Of a stretch of DNA of 64,000 nt, positions 22,549 through 34,896 are shown piece after piece. The notes under the pieces are model-generated. The model worked only from the letters and a program-made list of their open reading frames with translations. It searched no databases and was not told the DNA's origin. A program made the position numbers and the translations under genes. The stretch comes from Doryteuthis pealeii (taxonomy: Eukaryota > Mollusca > Cephalopoda > Myopsida > Loliginidae), in assembly GCA_023376005.1 (NCBI GenBank), contig CM042181.1:4636152-4700151 (forward strand), read 5' to 3'. How positions within the stretch are numbered: position 1 is the first letter of the stretch; every line of letters starts with the position of its first letter.

Positions 22549-23150
22549 TGTTACGTACTGAGGTTTTCACGGTACCAAATCGATATAATGTTGTATACCC
22601 TTTCTTACTTCTTACTTCTAGTCGTCTTCTCTTCTGGCCGGCTTTGCTATTCTGATCGTCTTTGGTCTGGAATCTTCTAAGGTCTTCTGTGGCTATGTTC
22701 CTGCTGGCTGGTCGTCCTGGATTCATTTCTTAGTCTTGTTACCAAGACATTCATCAACCACAAGAACATTTTACTTATATAAACTTTTATTTCCTTAACT
22801 ATACATTTCACGTTACTAAATATCTGACTAACATATCGCGCGTGAGTTCCAGTTTTAGGCAGAGCATAAAATGGCCGCTGCTCTGCCTGACGTCTAACTG
22901 CAAAATAAACTAAAGCTCCTTAATATTCTTAAACCGGAACAGGTTCTTCTATGCCTTCCGGTTCCCACGATTTATCCCCGGAAGGCAAGGTGAAAGTGAG
23001 GTCAAACGCCGTCACTCACTTTCAGGGCCATCAACTGCACTGATCGCCACCATATCTCTATACTACCTTACATAAGTATGAAAAGGGTCATCTCCTCAGA
23101 ATTACAGGGGATTGACAATAATCTTATGCCACCGCATAGTTTATGTAACA
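22549..23150 (+). mobile_element. Solo LTR with 4-base target duplication
   Basis: Begins TGTTACGTA and ends TATGTAACA, with CAAG on both sides (22545-22548 and 23151-23154). The uninterrupted relative is near 24050. It is related to 28794-29378 and 59143-59644 through the TTCTGGCCGGCTTTG and GTGAGGTCAAACGC segments. No internal retrotransposon sequence adjoins, so it is a recombination-derived solo LTR. A 4-base duplication fits Gypsy-type integrases. Confidence 0.8.
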
Positions 23151-23770
23151 CAAGAAGAAAACAGCTCCAGAAAAAAAAACCTTAACAAGAGGCCCACTAG
23201 ATCGACTGAATATCGTTGGTGACCGAGTTAGACGCAGTAAGCACAATGTAACAAGTAACAATAATCATCTATCTATCTATCTATCTATCTCTACCATTAT
23301 ATGAAGTTGCATCCTGGTCCACTCGGACCCGGAGTGGTAGTACCTGTTAGGGTCCCATCTATGGGTTAAATAGAAAAACATGAGTTTATTAAAACAAATT
23401 GAATATCCATTTAAGAATGAATTTATTTCAAAATTTGCCGGTATTAAATGACCCACTGAGGTTGATATGCCGTAAAATAAAAACAAATCAAAACAGATTC
23501 TGCATCCACTGACTGAAGAACTCATAGTGTCACAATGTCTTTGATTTTAAAAACGTGTCTACAATTATATACTTTCCAGTCGTTTTTTTTTTCTTCTTCT
23601 CCATAAATTCTTCACTGACAGAAATATCTGAAGGTGGTACTTTGAAAAGATGTCGTCTCTGATTCTGATATAAAACATGTCGAGATGCGACTAGAGGAGC
23701 GCGGACGCTATTGTCGCCGCTCTGAGTCGGCAACTCATACGCGGTAGAATCATGGGCTGGGTTCTGGAAA
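23151..23770 (+). repeat. Partial unit of the ~250-base repeat split by retroposon X
   Basis: The unit starts CAGCTCCAGAAA near 23161, is interrupted at TATATGAAG (about 23309), and resumes at CTGAAGGTGGTAC (about 23630). The interrupting sequence contains a 5'-truncated retroposon X (about 23312-23500) plus about 130 unexplained bases. Confidence 0.65.
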
Positions 23771-24136
23771 TAAACATGTATTAAAAAAACAAAGAGTCTT
23801 GTTTGTTAAGTAATTAACCCTTAACATCCAATTGAGAATTTTCTAAGTCTAGACGGATTCATCACAAAATGGCTAAAAATGGTCTTTTCATTTAAAGTTA
23901 CCTGTTATTTCCCTTAAAATAAAGACCTCTAAATATGTTTAATATTGAATTTTAACAAAGGCTATCGTTTGAGGCGGTTTAGGAAAACAAATGTGACTTC
24001 CAGATGGGTTGAATGATGGGGTATACGACGTTAAGAGTTAAAACAAGAAAAAACAATCTTTCTTTTAAGAAATTTGAATTCATAACAAGTCTTTTAATCT
24101 AACGTTTGTCAATCTATTGGAATATGAGAGGCTAGT

Positions 24137-24650
24137 TGTTGATATAAGATCAACATCATACTCACATTCACAGGACGGCTGCGGCTGGATTTAACCCTCT
24201 CTCTCTCTCTCTCTCTCTGTCTCTCACTCACTCACACTCTCTCTCCCACCCTCACTCTCTCACACACACATTATTTTTTTCTTTCTTACCTTCTATTCAT
24301 CTTTTATGTTGTTGATATAAGATCAACATCATACTCACATTTACAGGACGGCTGTGGCTGGATTTAACTCTCTCTCTATATATTTCACTCACACTCTCTC
24401 CCACCCTCACTCTCTCACACACACACATTATTTTTTCTTTCTTACCTTCTATTCATCTTTTATGTTCGATTGAAACATATTAGCGTTATCGCTTTCGTGC
24501 GCTCACCCCCTCTCTAACTTTTCCCTACTCTCTTTATTTCTTTCATTCTTATTATATTGTTTGTGTAGTATGTACTTTTTCTTTCTTCTTTCTTTTTTAT
24601 AATAAAAACGGAAGGTCCATTATTTAGTTGGTGACGACATTCACAAGAAA
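24137..24650 (+). repeat. Direct duplication and possible LTR edge
   Basis: TGTTGATATAAGATCAACA begins two tandem units of about 165 bases (near 24137 and 24307), each with CT and CA microsatellite. The sequence then runs through a pyrimidine-rich stretch and an AATAAAA signal to TTGGTGACGACATTC, which resembles the primer-binding-site edge of an LTR retrotransposon. LTR identity is a guess. Confidence 0.4.
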
Positions 24651-24669
24651 TAAGAATTCGGCGGGAAAA

Positions 24670-24782
24670 AAAAACAGCTCCAGAAATCAACAAAAAAAAC
24701 CAACCCTTAACTAGATCGACTGAAGATGGTTGGCGACCGAGTTAGACGCAGTAAGCACAATGTAACAAGTAACAATAATCAT

Positions 24783-24817
<35 letters not shown>

Positions 24818-25560
24818 CCTACCTCTACCATTATATGAAGGTGGTACTTTGAAAAGATGACGTCTCTGATTCTGATATAAAACATGTCTAGATGCGACTA
24901 GAGGAGCGCGGATGCTACTGTCACCGCTCTGAGTCAGCATCTCATACGCGGTAGAATCAGCTCCAGAAACCAACGCTTAACAAGCCCACTAGTTCGACTG
25001 AAGATCGTTGGCGACCGAGTTAGACACAGTAAGCACAATGTAACAAGTAACAATAATCATCTATCTATCTATCTACCATTATATGAAGGTGGTACTTTGA
25101 AAAGATGACGTCTCTGATTCTGATATAAAACATGTCTAGATGCGACTAGAGGAGCGCGGATGCTATTGTCACCGCTCTGAGTCGGCATCTCATACGCGGT
25201 AGAATCAGGTCCAGAAACCAACGCTTAACAAGAAGGCCACTAGTTCGTCTGAAGATCGTTGGCGACCGAGTTAGACACAGTAAGCATAATGTAACAAGTA
25301 ACAATAATTATCTATCTATCTATCTACCTCTACCATTATATGAAGGTGGTACTTTGAAAAGATGACGTCTCTGATTCTGATATAAAACATGTCTAGATGC
25401 GACTAGAGGAGCGCGGATGCTATTGTCACCGCTCTGAGTCGGCATCTCATACGCGGTAGAATCAGCTCCAGAAACTAACGCTTAACAAGAAGCCCACTAG
25501 TTCGACTGAAGATAGTTGGCGACCGAGTTAGACACAGTAAGCACAATGTAACAAGTTCTA
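24670..25560 (+). repeat. Tandem array of ~250-base units with internal CTAT tract
   Basis: Units start at CAGCTCCAGAAA near 24675, 24958, 25207 and 25463. Each includes TTGGCGACCGAGTTAGAC, a variable CTAT microsatellite and GGAGCGCGGATGCTA. Unit length varies with the microsatellite. Fragments also occur at 23151-23770 and 26866-26975. Confidence 0.85.
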
Positions 25561-25955
25561 GAATGAGAAAAAGAAAAAAAAAAAGAGGGAAAAATAATAA
25601 ATATTCGTCTGGTTGACAATGTCGTCGCCGTCAAATAATCGTTATCAATTCAGAATCGCGACTCGCCTCCTGTCGTCACCCCACTTCTACTTATACTAAT
25701 TTCTCCTCAACATCCGGGTGTCTGCGCCCCACACACGAGATTCTCGAGCCAAACGGGACCGCCGGAATCCACGTAGCTATCATCCGGGCACCTGGCGCTT
25801 ACATCCGGGACTTGTAGCTTCTCGACTTCGGTGACAATTCTGAAAGAAGCGGGTTCGATTCTACAGTCTGACATGTCAGGCAAATCCTAGCCCGCTTCCT
25901 TCGAGAATACGGCAGGCTTTGACGTTCGCCACTCACCTCGTGTTCTCTGTCACAA
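25561..25955. other. GC-richer unique segment
   Basis: About 400 bases of higher GC with a B-box-like GGGTTCGATTCTACAG near 25850 and no open frame of interest. It ends in a TA microsatellite. Not identified. Confidence 0.35.
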
Positions 25956-26008
25956 TATATATATAATATATATATATAATATATATATATTATATATATA
26001 TATATATA

Positions 26009-26472
26009 TAACATTATTTATTTATATTAAGAAGTCAATTACAATGCGTATAAAAAAAACTTTCTCAGAATTAGAGAAAGTTTATTAATAGCTAAGTGAC
26101 ACCCTCACATAAACAGTAGGTTAGAATTAAACACTGAATATATAATTAGTTAACATACACATTCCATAAATACACACACATATATATATATATAAATTAA
26201 AAATAAATAAATATATAAATGAATAAATAAATAAAAGTAATGAAATTGAAATTGATTGAACAACGGATATCACGTCTCTTCCGTGTGGCGTTATAACAAC
26301 CCACGAGATGTGTGTTTATAACGTCCAAAACAAAAAACACAAAAAACTGTGTCCATTTCAAAAACAGTCTCTAAAGATGAAGTTTCTTCGAAATTGATTA
26401 GACACTGGACATTATTTTATTTATTTTTTATACGCATTGTAATTTCCTTCTTAATATAAATAAATAATAATA
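26009..26472. repeat. Inverted-repeat element with decayed hammerhead
   Basis: Arms of about 48 bases, around TACAATGCGTATAAAA and its complement, flank 370 bases. The right part contains a hammerhead-like motif. Confidence 0.6.
26366..26406 (+). ncRNA. Decayed hammerhead ribozyme motif
   Basis: Reads stem I GTCT/AGAC, core CTAAAGA (the invariant G of CUGANGA is A), one extra T, stem II GAAG/CTTC with loop TTT, GAA and a short stem III. The core substitution should abolish cleavage. Confidence 0.4.
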
Positions 26473-26501
26473 TACTTAACAATGCTTCAAGAAAATTATC
26501 A

Positions 26502-26545
<44 letters not shown>

Positions 26546-26705
26546 TAAGAGAGGTTTATAATTTGCACAACAAAACTATGCAACAACCTAGATATAACCT
26601 CACTTTACACTAACATACCCATCAAAAAATACCTAAACATTCTCACTACACAGCTAATTTTAGGAAACCTCTCCCCATCAACACCCTTATAAACTTTGAA
26701 TTAAA

Positions 26706-26830
26706 AGTACGAGGTATGTCAGAAAATTTCCAGAACTGATTGCATTTTTCGATGTGAGAGTTCTTGCCACATGTCTACAAAGAGATTCTGCGGCGTTTGC
26801 TTCGTTCAGTGCGCGAGAAGAGGTGCAACA
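26706..26830 (+). mobile_element. Possible mariner-type end fragment
   Basis: ACGAGGTATGTCAGAAAATT resembles the terminal inverted repeat of mariner-like elements. No matching second terminus or transposase was found nearby. Confidence 0.3.
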
Positions 26831-27136
26831 ACCTAGATATAACCTCACTTTACACTAACTTCACACAAGTAACAATAATCATCTATCTATCTATCTATCT
26901 ATCTCTACCATTATATGAAGGTGGTACTTTGAAAAGATGACGTCTCTGTTTCTGATATAAAACATGTCTAATGCCGAAGGAAAGAAACTGTTAGGTATGG
27001 TTCATTATAGTTAGATCATCAAAAGGATTGTCAACATTATTAATGAAGAAGTACAAAGTTTTCGGTTGCCAATGGTAGAATTCTGGAAGAACTATTTGAA
27101 GACGCCATTTTGAAAGATGACAAAACAGTATGATTG

Positions 27137-27738
27137 GTTTGGTTTGGTTTGTTTTGTTTTACGGCATATCAACCTCAGTGGGTCATTTAATGCCGATAAA
27201 CTTTTGAAATAAATCAATTCTTAATGGATAATACAATTTTTTTATAAATACATTTTTCTATTTAACCCATAGATGGGACCCTAACAGGTACTACCACTCC
27301 GGGTCAGAGTGGACCAGGGAGCAATGGTGATGAAGGGTGCTCCACATTCCCCCAAACCTCCAGAACTGGAACCTCACCATCAGATAGAGTTTAACGTCAT
27401 TCCCAGGACATGTAGACCCGCAGCCACCGCCTTCTAGCACCCATATGATAAAAAAGAGGTTGGGGCTTGCCATAACGGCAATAGGGTTGGGAAAATCATA
27501 TAGGTGCTAGGGCTTGACGTGACCAGCCGATTGATCGGAGGGGGCCTCTCCGACCGCCCGTCTAGCCCAAGATAGGGCCAAAGTGGAGTATTGCATGTCA
27601 TGAACTGCTCATCCACTTGGGCTCTATCCTTAAGCACCACGGGTCGCCACCCACGACCAACAGGTGGCCCCATTGGGGAATCTTACCCCTCTGCAGAGGT
27701 GCAGTCGGTGTATTCTAAGGCCTCAGCCGACAGGGCGG
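27137..27738 (-). mobile_element. A-tailed retroposon X, full-length copy
   Basis: 602 bases flanked by a perfect 15-base target-site duplication, AAAACAGTATGATTG, at 27122-27136 and 27739-27753. The minus strand ends in an AAAAC/AAACC tail. This copy sets the element's ends unambiguously. Confidence 0.88.
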
Positions 27739-28169
27739 AAAACAGTATGATTGATTGGTTGGATTTTATGACATGACATTATTTTTGAATCCTAAATATT
27801 ATTTGGGTTATTCAGACTATTGTCCTATTTAGATTATTTTTGGTACATAATCCGTGCTGCAATCCACCACTTAAATTTATACACTAAATGATGTCATATG
27901 GTTTAAACCTCAGCCAATCCACAGCCCAAACACGTGGTTGGTTAATTACTTAATTGGCTGATATTGACAGACGTTCATTTGCAGTAATTGACGAACGACC
28001 TGCAAGACTGAGGAGTACCAAGGAACAACCAAAGGATCATACCCAATAATAAGGGACACTACGAAGGGACGCAAGGTTTCTTCATTAAGATCGCGCTCTG
28101 TCTAATACAAGGGATCTTAGCTGGACAGCACTCCTGCTTGAAGCCTCAAAAATCGAAACAGTCCTCATC

Positions 28170-28590
28170 TTTATTATTACCTGTACAACGTTTCGACCGA
28201 CGTGTCCTCCGGACTCGTCTTGTATTTTTCGTCGGACTCGAGAACCTTCTTGAACCCGGGAACCTTTTTGTCGTAATCGGGAACCTTCTTTTCGTAATAC
28301 CTGATTAAGGCCGGAGGGCAAATCGGCCGAAACGTTATACAGATAATAATAAAGATGATGACAATAGTCCGCTCTGCTTAACACAAAGGATCTCCGCTGG
28401 ACAGCACTCTTGCTTGAAGCCTAAAGATGGCCACAAAAATCGTTACAGTCCTCATCTTTATTGTTACCTGTACAATGTTTCGGCCGATGTACCCTCCGGT
28501 CTTCTTCAGGTATTTCTTGTCGGACTCGAGAACCTTCTTGTCGTAATCGGAAACCTTTTTTTCGTAATACCTCAAACTACAGTTACCTTC
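28170..28590. repeat. Penelope-like terminal fragments, two copies
   Basis: Two pieces (about 28170-28300 and 28440-28580) match the 59930-60160 family: TGTACAACGTTTCGGCC, TTCTTCAGGTATTTC and GTCGGACTCG repeats. On the minus strand they have a CTGAAGA-stem-GAAAC order, but no stem I forms. Confidence 0.55.
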
Positions 28591-28793
28591 TTACCATTAG
28601 AATATTAGTGAATGCTAATTTTGATTGGTGGAATATCAGCAGTATGAAATCTAGTCTCTACTTATTGAACGGCAAGGTTTTATTAATTGCAAGCCTCTGT
28701 GAATATTACACCTTTTATAAACTTTTTTCTTCATATTGTTACGTAGTGCCTTCTTTTCCGGGCGCTAAAACGATATCTGTAACGTTGTCGTAT

Positions 28794-29378
28794 TGTTGCA
28801 TAGCGCCTTCTTTACCGGCACTAAATAGTTATATGTTATATACTGGTCTTTTCACTAAGCCAAATCAGCATATAACATTATATACCTTTCTTTAATTCTT
28901 ACTGTCGTCTATTCTTCTGGCCGGCTTTAGTCCTGATCGTCTATCATCTATCTTGGTCTGATATATCTTCTAAGGTATCGTCTGGTCTTCTATTGAGGAT
29001 TCCGGGTCTGGTTTCTGTTGCTAGGGATTTCTTGTTATCAGAAGCCCTGTGTCATTGTTAGTTTTTAGTAATAAACACAAGACTTCGATTTACGATGATG
29101 TTACTTTATTCGTAGATCCCCAGACCAGATAATCTGCGCAGTGAGACTCACATCTTGCTAGCTTGGCTTCTAACTTCTAACTGACTGAGTTGCTTACTCC
29201 TTAAACCGGAAAGGGGCTTTCTATCGGGGTTCTGTTTCTCACGGTCTATCCCCAGAAAGCAAGGTCAGAGTGAGGTCAAACGCTGTCACTCACTCTCAAG
29301 GCCATCAGCTGTACTGATCGCCATAATGATTTCTACAATACCTTAAAAATGTATTAGGGATCCAATAATTATGTAACA
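28794..29378 (+). mobile_element. Solo LTR with 4-base target duplication
   Basis: Starts TGTTGCATAG and ends TATGTAACA, with GTAT at 28790-28793 and 29379-29382. Just upstream, 28737-28793 repeats the first bases of the same LTR (TGTTACGTAGTGCC), and AACGTTGTCGTAT occurs on both sides. The target was therefore probably an older LTR fragment. Confidence 0.75.
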
Positions 29379-29382
29379 GTAT

Positions 29383-30040
29383 ATCTGGTCACAGTACCCA
29401 AACGTATATATGTAACGTTGTCGTATACGTTCATAGTACCCAAAGCTGATATATTCACCGTACTAAAAATGTCTTCTGCACGTGGTGGTCATCTTGATGA
29501 TAAAAATTACAACGGGAGAAATATGTAGTCACAACTGCTAGCCTTTATTATCGTGCTCGTCTCGTGTGCTGTATCAGAGAGGAGGAAAGGCAGCGAGAAA
29601 GAGAGAGAGAGAACACTACTTGATTACTGTGACCCCATACTAGGCACCAAAGGCCTGTCCGTTCCCCTAGGCGTCCGAAAGCAAAAAGAGGCCGGTCCTT
29701 TTCTTCGTTGTTCCACGTCACCACGTGACTTCCGGTTCGGGTCAACACCCGACTTCCGGTTGACACTCAATTCTCTATTCGGGAGGTCACGCTCCGGTCA
29801 AACCATCATTCATCCTGTTTTGCTCATCACTATTTTATAAACCTTTACTCTCTCACTTCCTTTCCTTCTTCCTCCTTTTCTAATATAGTAGTCCTAGCTC
29901 ACAAAAGTCAGGATAATATCCCCATCTTGCTACAATATTATTGCTAGTGATTGGTTGCAAGAACAACCCACGTGACCTTGGCTAGTGTATAAATAAAGGT
30001 GGTGAATTAAAGCACACCTTATATCAACAAATATTCCAAC
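29383..30040. other. GC-richer unique region, no gene recognised
   Basis: Contains repeated AACGTTGTCGTAT, a GA tract near 29600 and ACTTCCGGTT repeats near 29727 and 29750. A 95-residue frame at 29553-29840 has no recognisable domain. Possibly old LTR retrotransposon sequence. Confidence 0.35.
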
Positions 30041-30041
30041 A

Positions 30042-30309
30042 GGGGCTTACCATAAGGGCAATAGGATGGGGTAATCATGTTGGTGCTAGGGATTAACGGG
30101 ACCAGTCGATTGATCGGAGGGGGCCTCTCCAACCGCTTAGCTCAAGTAAGGGCTAAAGTAGAGCGTTGTATGTCATGGACTACTCAGCTATCTGAGTTCC
30201 ATCCTTAAGTATCAGGGGTCACCACCCACGGGCAACAGGTGGCCCCATTAGGGGAGTATACTCCTCTGCAGAGGTGTAGTCAGTGTATACTAACGCCCCG
30301 GTCGACAGG
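30042..30309 (-). mobile_element. Retroposon X, 5' half only
   Basis: Matches the GGGGCTTGCCATAAGG to CGACAGG part of X with about 85 percent agreement by eye. The A-tail half is missing. Confidence 0.7.
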
Positions 30310-30705
30310 TTGAGTTTAAATTTGGAAAGAGTTAATTAGTATTTCTAATAACCAATTTGAGTTGATTTTGATTTTTCATTTTCTGTGTGTTTTGCTGCAT
30401 AAATTTATTCTTTTAAATGTTATTATTAATCCTGAATTATATTGAGCATTTTTATGATAATGATATCGATTACGGATGGAGGTTATTGAAAAATTAGTAT
30501 TACATAATCTATGTTATTAATCAAAATACAAATTATAGAAGGGGGGAAATAGAGGGGGAAAATAGATATTTGCTTCAAGTTCCTGCTGAGGAGGGAACCA
30601 AAAAGAAGCGAGTTCACTGTCTTCTCGCAGGCCAAACTTTCTTGTGGTCAACACAATCTCCGACCAGCAACTGAAAATCCGTCGCCGTCGTCAAAATAAT
30701 ATTTT

Positions 30706-31075
30706 ATGACTGCCCTCTCACATAAGCCGAAAGCTTCTCTGCATGTCACGCCACGCTCCACTCGCTTTGGTTATTTTATGGGCATATTACCCAAACATCC
30801 GGGCACATCAGTCGAACCTCGCGTCCGCTCAGTGCCTAAATCGCATTTATTTTTGCATGTGGGAGGACGCGTGTTCGATCCCGGCAGGCAAGACAATGTC
30901 TTGCTCTTTTTCCTTTCTCATTCTCCGTCATAAAATGTTATACAGCAAATGTAAATTTAACTGAATGCAAGAAAACTGAATCAAAATCCACAAAAGAAAT
31001 CAGTCTCAAACCTTCATAAATTCACCTAATATAATAAAACTTTCTTATAGACACATAATTTTATCTAATTAAATC
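30706..31075 (+). repeat. Penelope-like remnant, first copy
   Basis: From about 30855 (GTGTTCGATCCCGGCAGGC) to 31075 it matches 32234-32440. It stops before the endonuclease motifs. Confidence 0.6.
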
Positions 31076-31199
31076 TTCCCCATTAACTGTCAGTGACCTA
31101 GCGGGGGGCGGGTCTTGTCATGTCCATTTCTACGACGTAACCATTACACTATGTATCTCCATGTCAATATACGCACTGGAGAAGCATAGATTTGCTATA

Positions 31200-31725
31200 C
31201 AGATTATCTGAAAAGATAAACGAGAATTCTCTAATATCAAGTATAGTGTCAGTGCTACTATATAACGCACCCTTGAACATTAATGGAACGATTGGAAAAA
31301 AAGTTAGATTGGAATACTACAAAAGGATACTGCGTGCTGTCCTAAACAAATCCTCTAATTAGCACCACAGCAAAAAGCAGCTGTACACACCAAACCATCG
31401 AAGTAAGACGTAGAATACGCAGGAACGAAGTCATAAGTGACGTTCTCCTGTGAACATTTAAACATGGACACACCAAGTGGGCAATTATCAAAAACTCTGG
31501 GTGTCTTGGAGGATTTGCCAGAAAAAGCGATTACCGAGAGACGGGTTGACGAGAAAATTCATGAAAATAAGCCCTGTCAGTGCACATGATGATGATGATA
31601 TGATTGATGAGGATGATGATGCCCAGAGGACCTCCGATGGCAATTAATGATAGGTTTATTGGCGGAGGAGATTGTCATAATCACCGTGGCACTAGCACAC
31701 ATGATGATGATGATGATGATGAATG
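31200..31725 (+). pseudogene. Two highly decayed LINE 3' ends with (ATG)n tails
   Basis: 31230-31615 keeps matches to the 18259-18937 LINE: GTCAGTGCTACTATA, ATACTGCGTGCTGTCCT and CAAAAAGCAGCTGTAC, ending in an ATG/GATGAT tail. 31622-31725 (GAGGACCTCC to ATGATGATG) is a second, shorter copy of the same 3' end directly behind it. Confidence 0.7.
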
Positions 31726-32124
31726 AAATTTGGACAGTATTTCCGAGCAACCTAATAGATAAGTCAGTGTCTCCTAAAGGCTACATCGTATAATTGACAC
31801 GATTATTTTTCGGAATCAAAGGGAAAAAAGGTTTATCAATGAATAAATTTAGAATTCATTGTTTCAAAATTGATATGTCTTAACGAAAGAAAATGCGAAG
31901 ATCGTTCAAAAAATCTAAGCTTAACCAAGATACTTATGACTTCTCAGTCTTCTGTTTTGTCCAAGATATTGTTAGTGTCATAGTTGCTTTAGGTTAATAT
32001 CTATGCACATTTAAGTCATTTATAGTCATTTCGATTTACAGGGCCCCAAGGAATAACAATTATGTTTGACATGACATCAATGGGGCCCATTATAGCTCTC
32101 GGGTTTTGATCTCTCTCTTTTTTT

Positions 32125-32224
32125 NNNNNNNNNNNNNNNNNNNNNNNNNNNNNNNNNNNNNNNNNNNNNNNNNNNNNNNNNNNNNNNNNNNNNNNNNNNN
32201 NNNNNNNNNNNNNNNNNNNNNNNN
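32125..32224. other. Assembly gap (100 N)
   Basis: A run of 100 N. It interrupts the start of the second Penelope-like remnant. Confidence 0.99.
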
Positions 32225-32233
32225 AGAGGAGGC

Positions 32234-32885
32234 GCGTGTTTTCGTCTCCGGTCAGGCAAGACATGTCTTGCTCTTTTTCCTTTCTCATTCTCCGTCATAA
32301 AATGTTAAACAGCAAATATAAATTTAACTGAATGCAAGAAAACTGAATCAAAATCCACAAAAGAAATCAGTCTCAAACCTTCATAAATTCACCTAATATA
32401 ATAAAACATTCCTATAGACACATGATTTTATCTAATAAATCTTCCACTAACTTTATAGGGAACAATTATAGTAATTTTATTATCGAAACAGTCACTTTAT
32501 CTTCTAAAACAATCTGAATCTTATTTGTAACAATCTCACCAGCGTATAAATTCCGACATCGGCGTTTATATAATTCCTAGTAAAGACTGCAATAAAAATA
32601 TATCGGTGAAACATGCAGAAGTATTAAAAAACGTTTGTATGAGCACAAACATGTTATTAGATTTGGCATTTAATATTATCTCACATCAATAACAAAAGAT
32701 TGAGACATTTTTTTATAGCTGGTGCAATTTCGCTTTTACTATCTAGTGTAATACTCGGCCTGGATTTTTCAACATATTACCCCCTTTTAGGTAAATTAGT
32801 TCTAAACACCTACAACATACCAAACCTTAATCCTCTTAGTATTATTTGTATTATTCGGACTATTGTCCTCATCTTCATTGATATC
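32234..32885 (+). pseudogene. Dead Penelope-like element C-terminus and 3' end
   Basis: Contains GVYIIPSKDCNK (about 32560-32595), YIGET (from 32599) and RLYEHK-like codons. An in-frame TAA arises because one A is missing before the YIG box, the same lesion as at 22113. The 3' end ATTCGGACTATTGTCCTCAT links the coding end to the terminal-repeat family at 28.2, 53.4 and 59.9 kb. Confidence 0.75.
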
Positions 32886-32890
32886 TATAA

Positions 32891-33211
32891 TAGTGCTTCT
32901 CAACCTTTTTCGGTTTATGGACCATTTTTTATTCAAAAAAATACCATTGGACCAATCCTACTTTTCTTGAATGTTGCTGCGAGCAGCTAGCACACGTGTT
33001 AAAGTAAGACAAGACAATTCATTTTCCGCCGATCATCGACGTGCGCTTAAATAGAGATTTTCAACTGGGGAGGGTCATTATAAGAAGCGCTAAATTAGTT
33101 AAATCTTTGTGAAATGGCTAAAACATTTTTGTGGCTTCGAACTCTCTGTGGACCACTAGAAATGTTCTGTGGACCACAGATGGTCCTCCTGGACCACGTT
33201 GAGAACCACTG
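32891..33211. mobile_element. hAT-like non-autonomous element
   Basis: Terminal inverted repeats AGTGCTTCTCAACCTTTTT and AACGTTGAGAACCACTG are the common hAT-type ends (consensus CAGTGGTTCTCAA). No transposase is inside. An 8-base target duplication is not recognisable. Confidence 0.7.
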
Positions 33212-33551
33212 ATGTGCCCCCAAGCCTTCTTTAATGGCTACGTTTGTGTACATAAAAATCGAACGACTTAATAATATAAAATGGGCCTTATAAAATTTGT
33301 ATAAAAAATGCGTATTTGGATTTAAAAAAAAATTTTTTTAAACTAAAAGTCTAAACTTACATGAGAAAAACTTAATAAAGTTTGAAGTAAAGGTGTAATA
33401 GAAGATAAAAGTTGTATCAAAAAATTACATCCAGGACGATCAATACGTTATCTGGAACAGTTTGCCGGGGACGGTAAATTTTTTCCTAAAAGTTAGTACT
33501 ACATTCCAATATTGGCCGTCCAGTGATTTCCCGAATGCTGACCTCAAAAAC

Positions 33552-34034
33552 CTGGCGACCCGTGATGCTTAAGGATAGAGCCCAGGTGGATGAGCAGTTC
33601 ATGACTTGCAATACTCCACTTTGGCCCTATCTTGGGCTAGACAGGCGGTCGGAGAGGCCCCCTCCGATCAATCGGCTGGTCACGTCAAGCCCTAGCACCT
33701 ATATGATTTTCCCAACTCTATTGCCCTTATGGCAACCCCCAATCCTTATCATATGGGTGCTAGAAGGCGGTGACTGATGGTCTACATGTTCTGGGGATGA
33801 CGTTAAACTCTATCTGATGGTGAGGTTCCAGTTTTGGAGGTTTGGGAATGTGGAGCACCCCTTCATCACCATTGCTCCCTGGTCCACTCTGTCCCGGAGT
33901 GGTAGTACCTGTTAGGGTCCCATCTATGGGTTCAATAGAAAAATGTCTTTATAAAAAAATTGTATTATCCATTAAGAATTGATTTCGTCATTAAATGACC
34001 CACTGAGGTTGATAAGCCGTAAAACAAAACAAAC

Positions 34035-34092
<58 letters not shown>
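33552..34092 (+). mobile_element. Retroposon X, 5'-truncated, tail extended into (CA)n
   Basis: X in + orientation from TGGCGACCCGTGATGC to the AAAACAAACAAAACA tail. The tail passes directly into about 58 bases of CA repeat, suggesting that the microsatellite grew from the tail. Confidence 0.8.
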
Positions 34093-34095
<3 letters not shown>

Positions 34096-34496
34096 GAATG
34101 AATATGAATATAGTGTACAATTTGTAATTTCAGACACGTATGACCTAGTGCCGCTTTAAAAAAATGCTTTCTCCCCGTCCAAGGGTTGAAGGAAAGAATT
34201 GGGCGGGAGGTTTTATAAGAATTATATAGACATCGAAAGAATAGAAGTGTGATCAACGAAGACTTCAACGTCAGATGTCATTTCGACACAAAATAAGATG
34301 AACGCAATGTCGACTGTCAACTGAAACTGTCAATAAATGTGCCAGAATTAAGTCCCGCCATTGGCCTTTCGAAATTGTAAAATGGCGGGGCGCATGCGTG
34401 TTGTTGACATTTACTTTTTGATGATTCCAAAAATTTATAAACACTTCAGAACGAAAGTGGAACATTTCTGATTTGACCAATGTCTTTGAATTGGGT

Positions 34497-34545
<49 letters not shown>

Positions 34546-34592
34546 GAGAAAAGTAGACAAACACGGGATGTTGTGGAAACTTGATGTTTATT

Positions 34593-34638
34593 GTCGACAG
34601 TGCAACGTTTCGGTCTCTTATTAGACCATCTTCAGGAC
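34593..34638 (-). ncRNA. Hammerhead-like ribozyme, left arm
   Basis: Minus strand: stem I GTC/GAC, core CTGAAGA, one extra T, stem II GGTCT/AGACC, GAA, stem III ACG/TGT (one wobble), cleavage triplet GTC. Confidence 0.6.
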
Positions 34639-34896
34639 TTGAATATAGTTCTTACTCCAATGATGGAAATTCTCAAAATGCTGAAAACGGAAGGTCGTCA
34701 GTAGGGGGAAGTGTAGTTGGGGGTGGTTAGTGGATTCTTCTTCTCTCTGTGGTACCACCATTCACCATTTCGGCACTCCCCATTCCAGAGAGAAGAAGAA
34801 TCCACTAACCACCCCCAACTACACTTCCCCCTACTGACGACCTTCCGTTTTCAGCATTTTGAGAATTTCCATCATTGGAGTAAGAACTATATTCAA

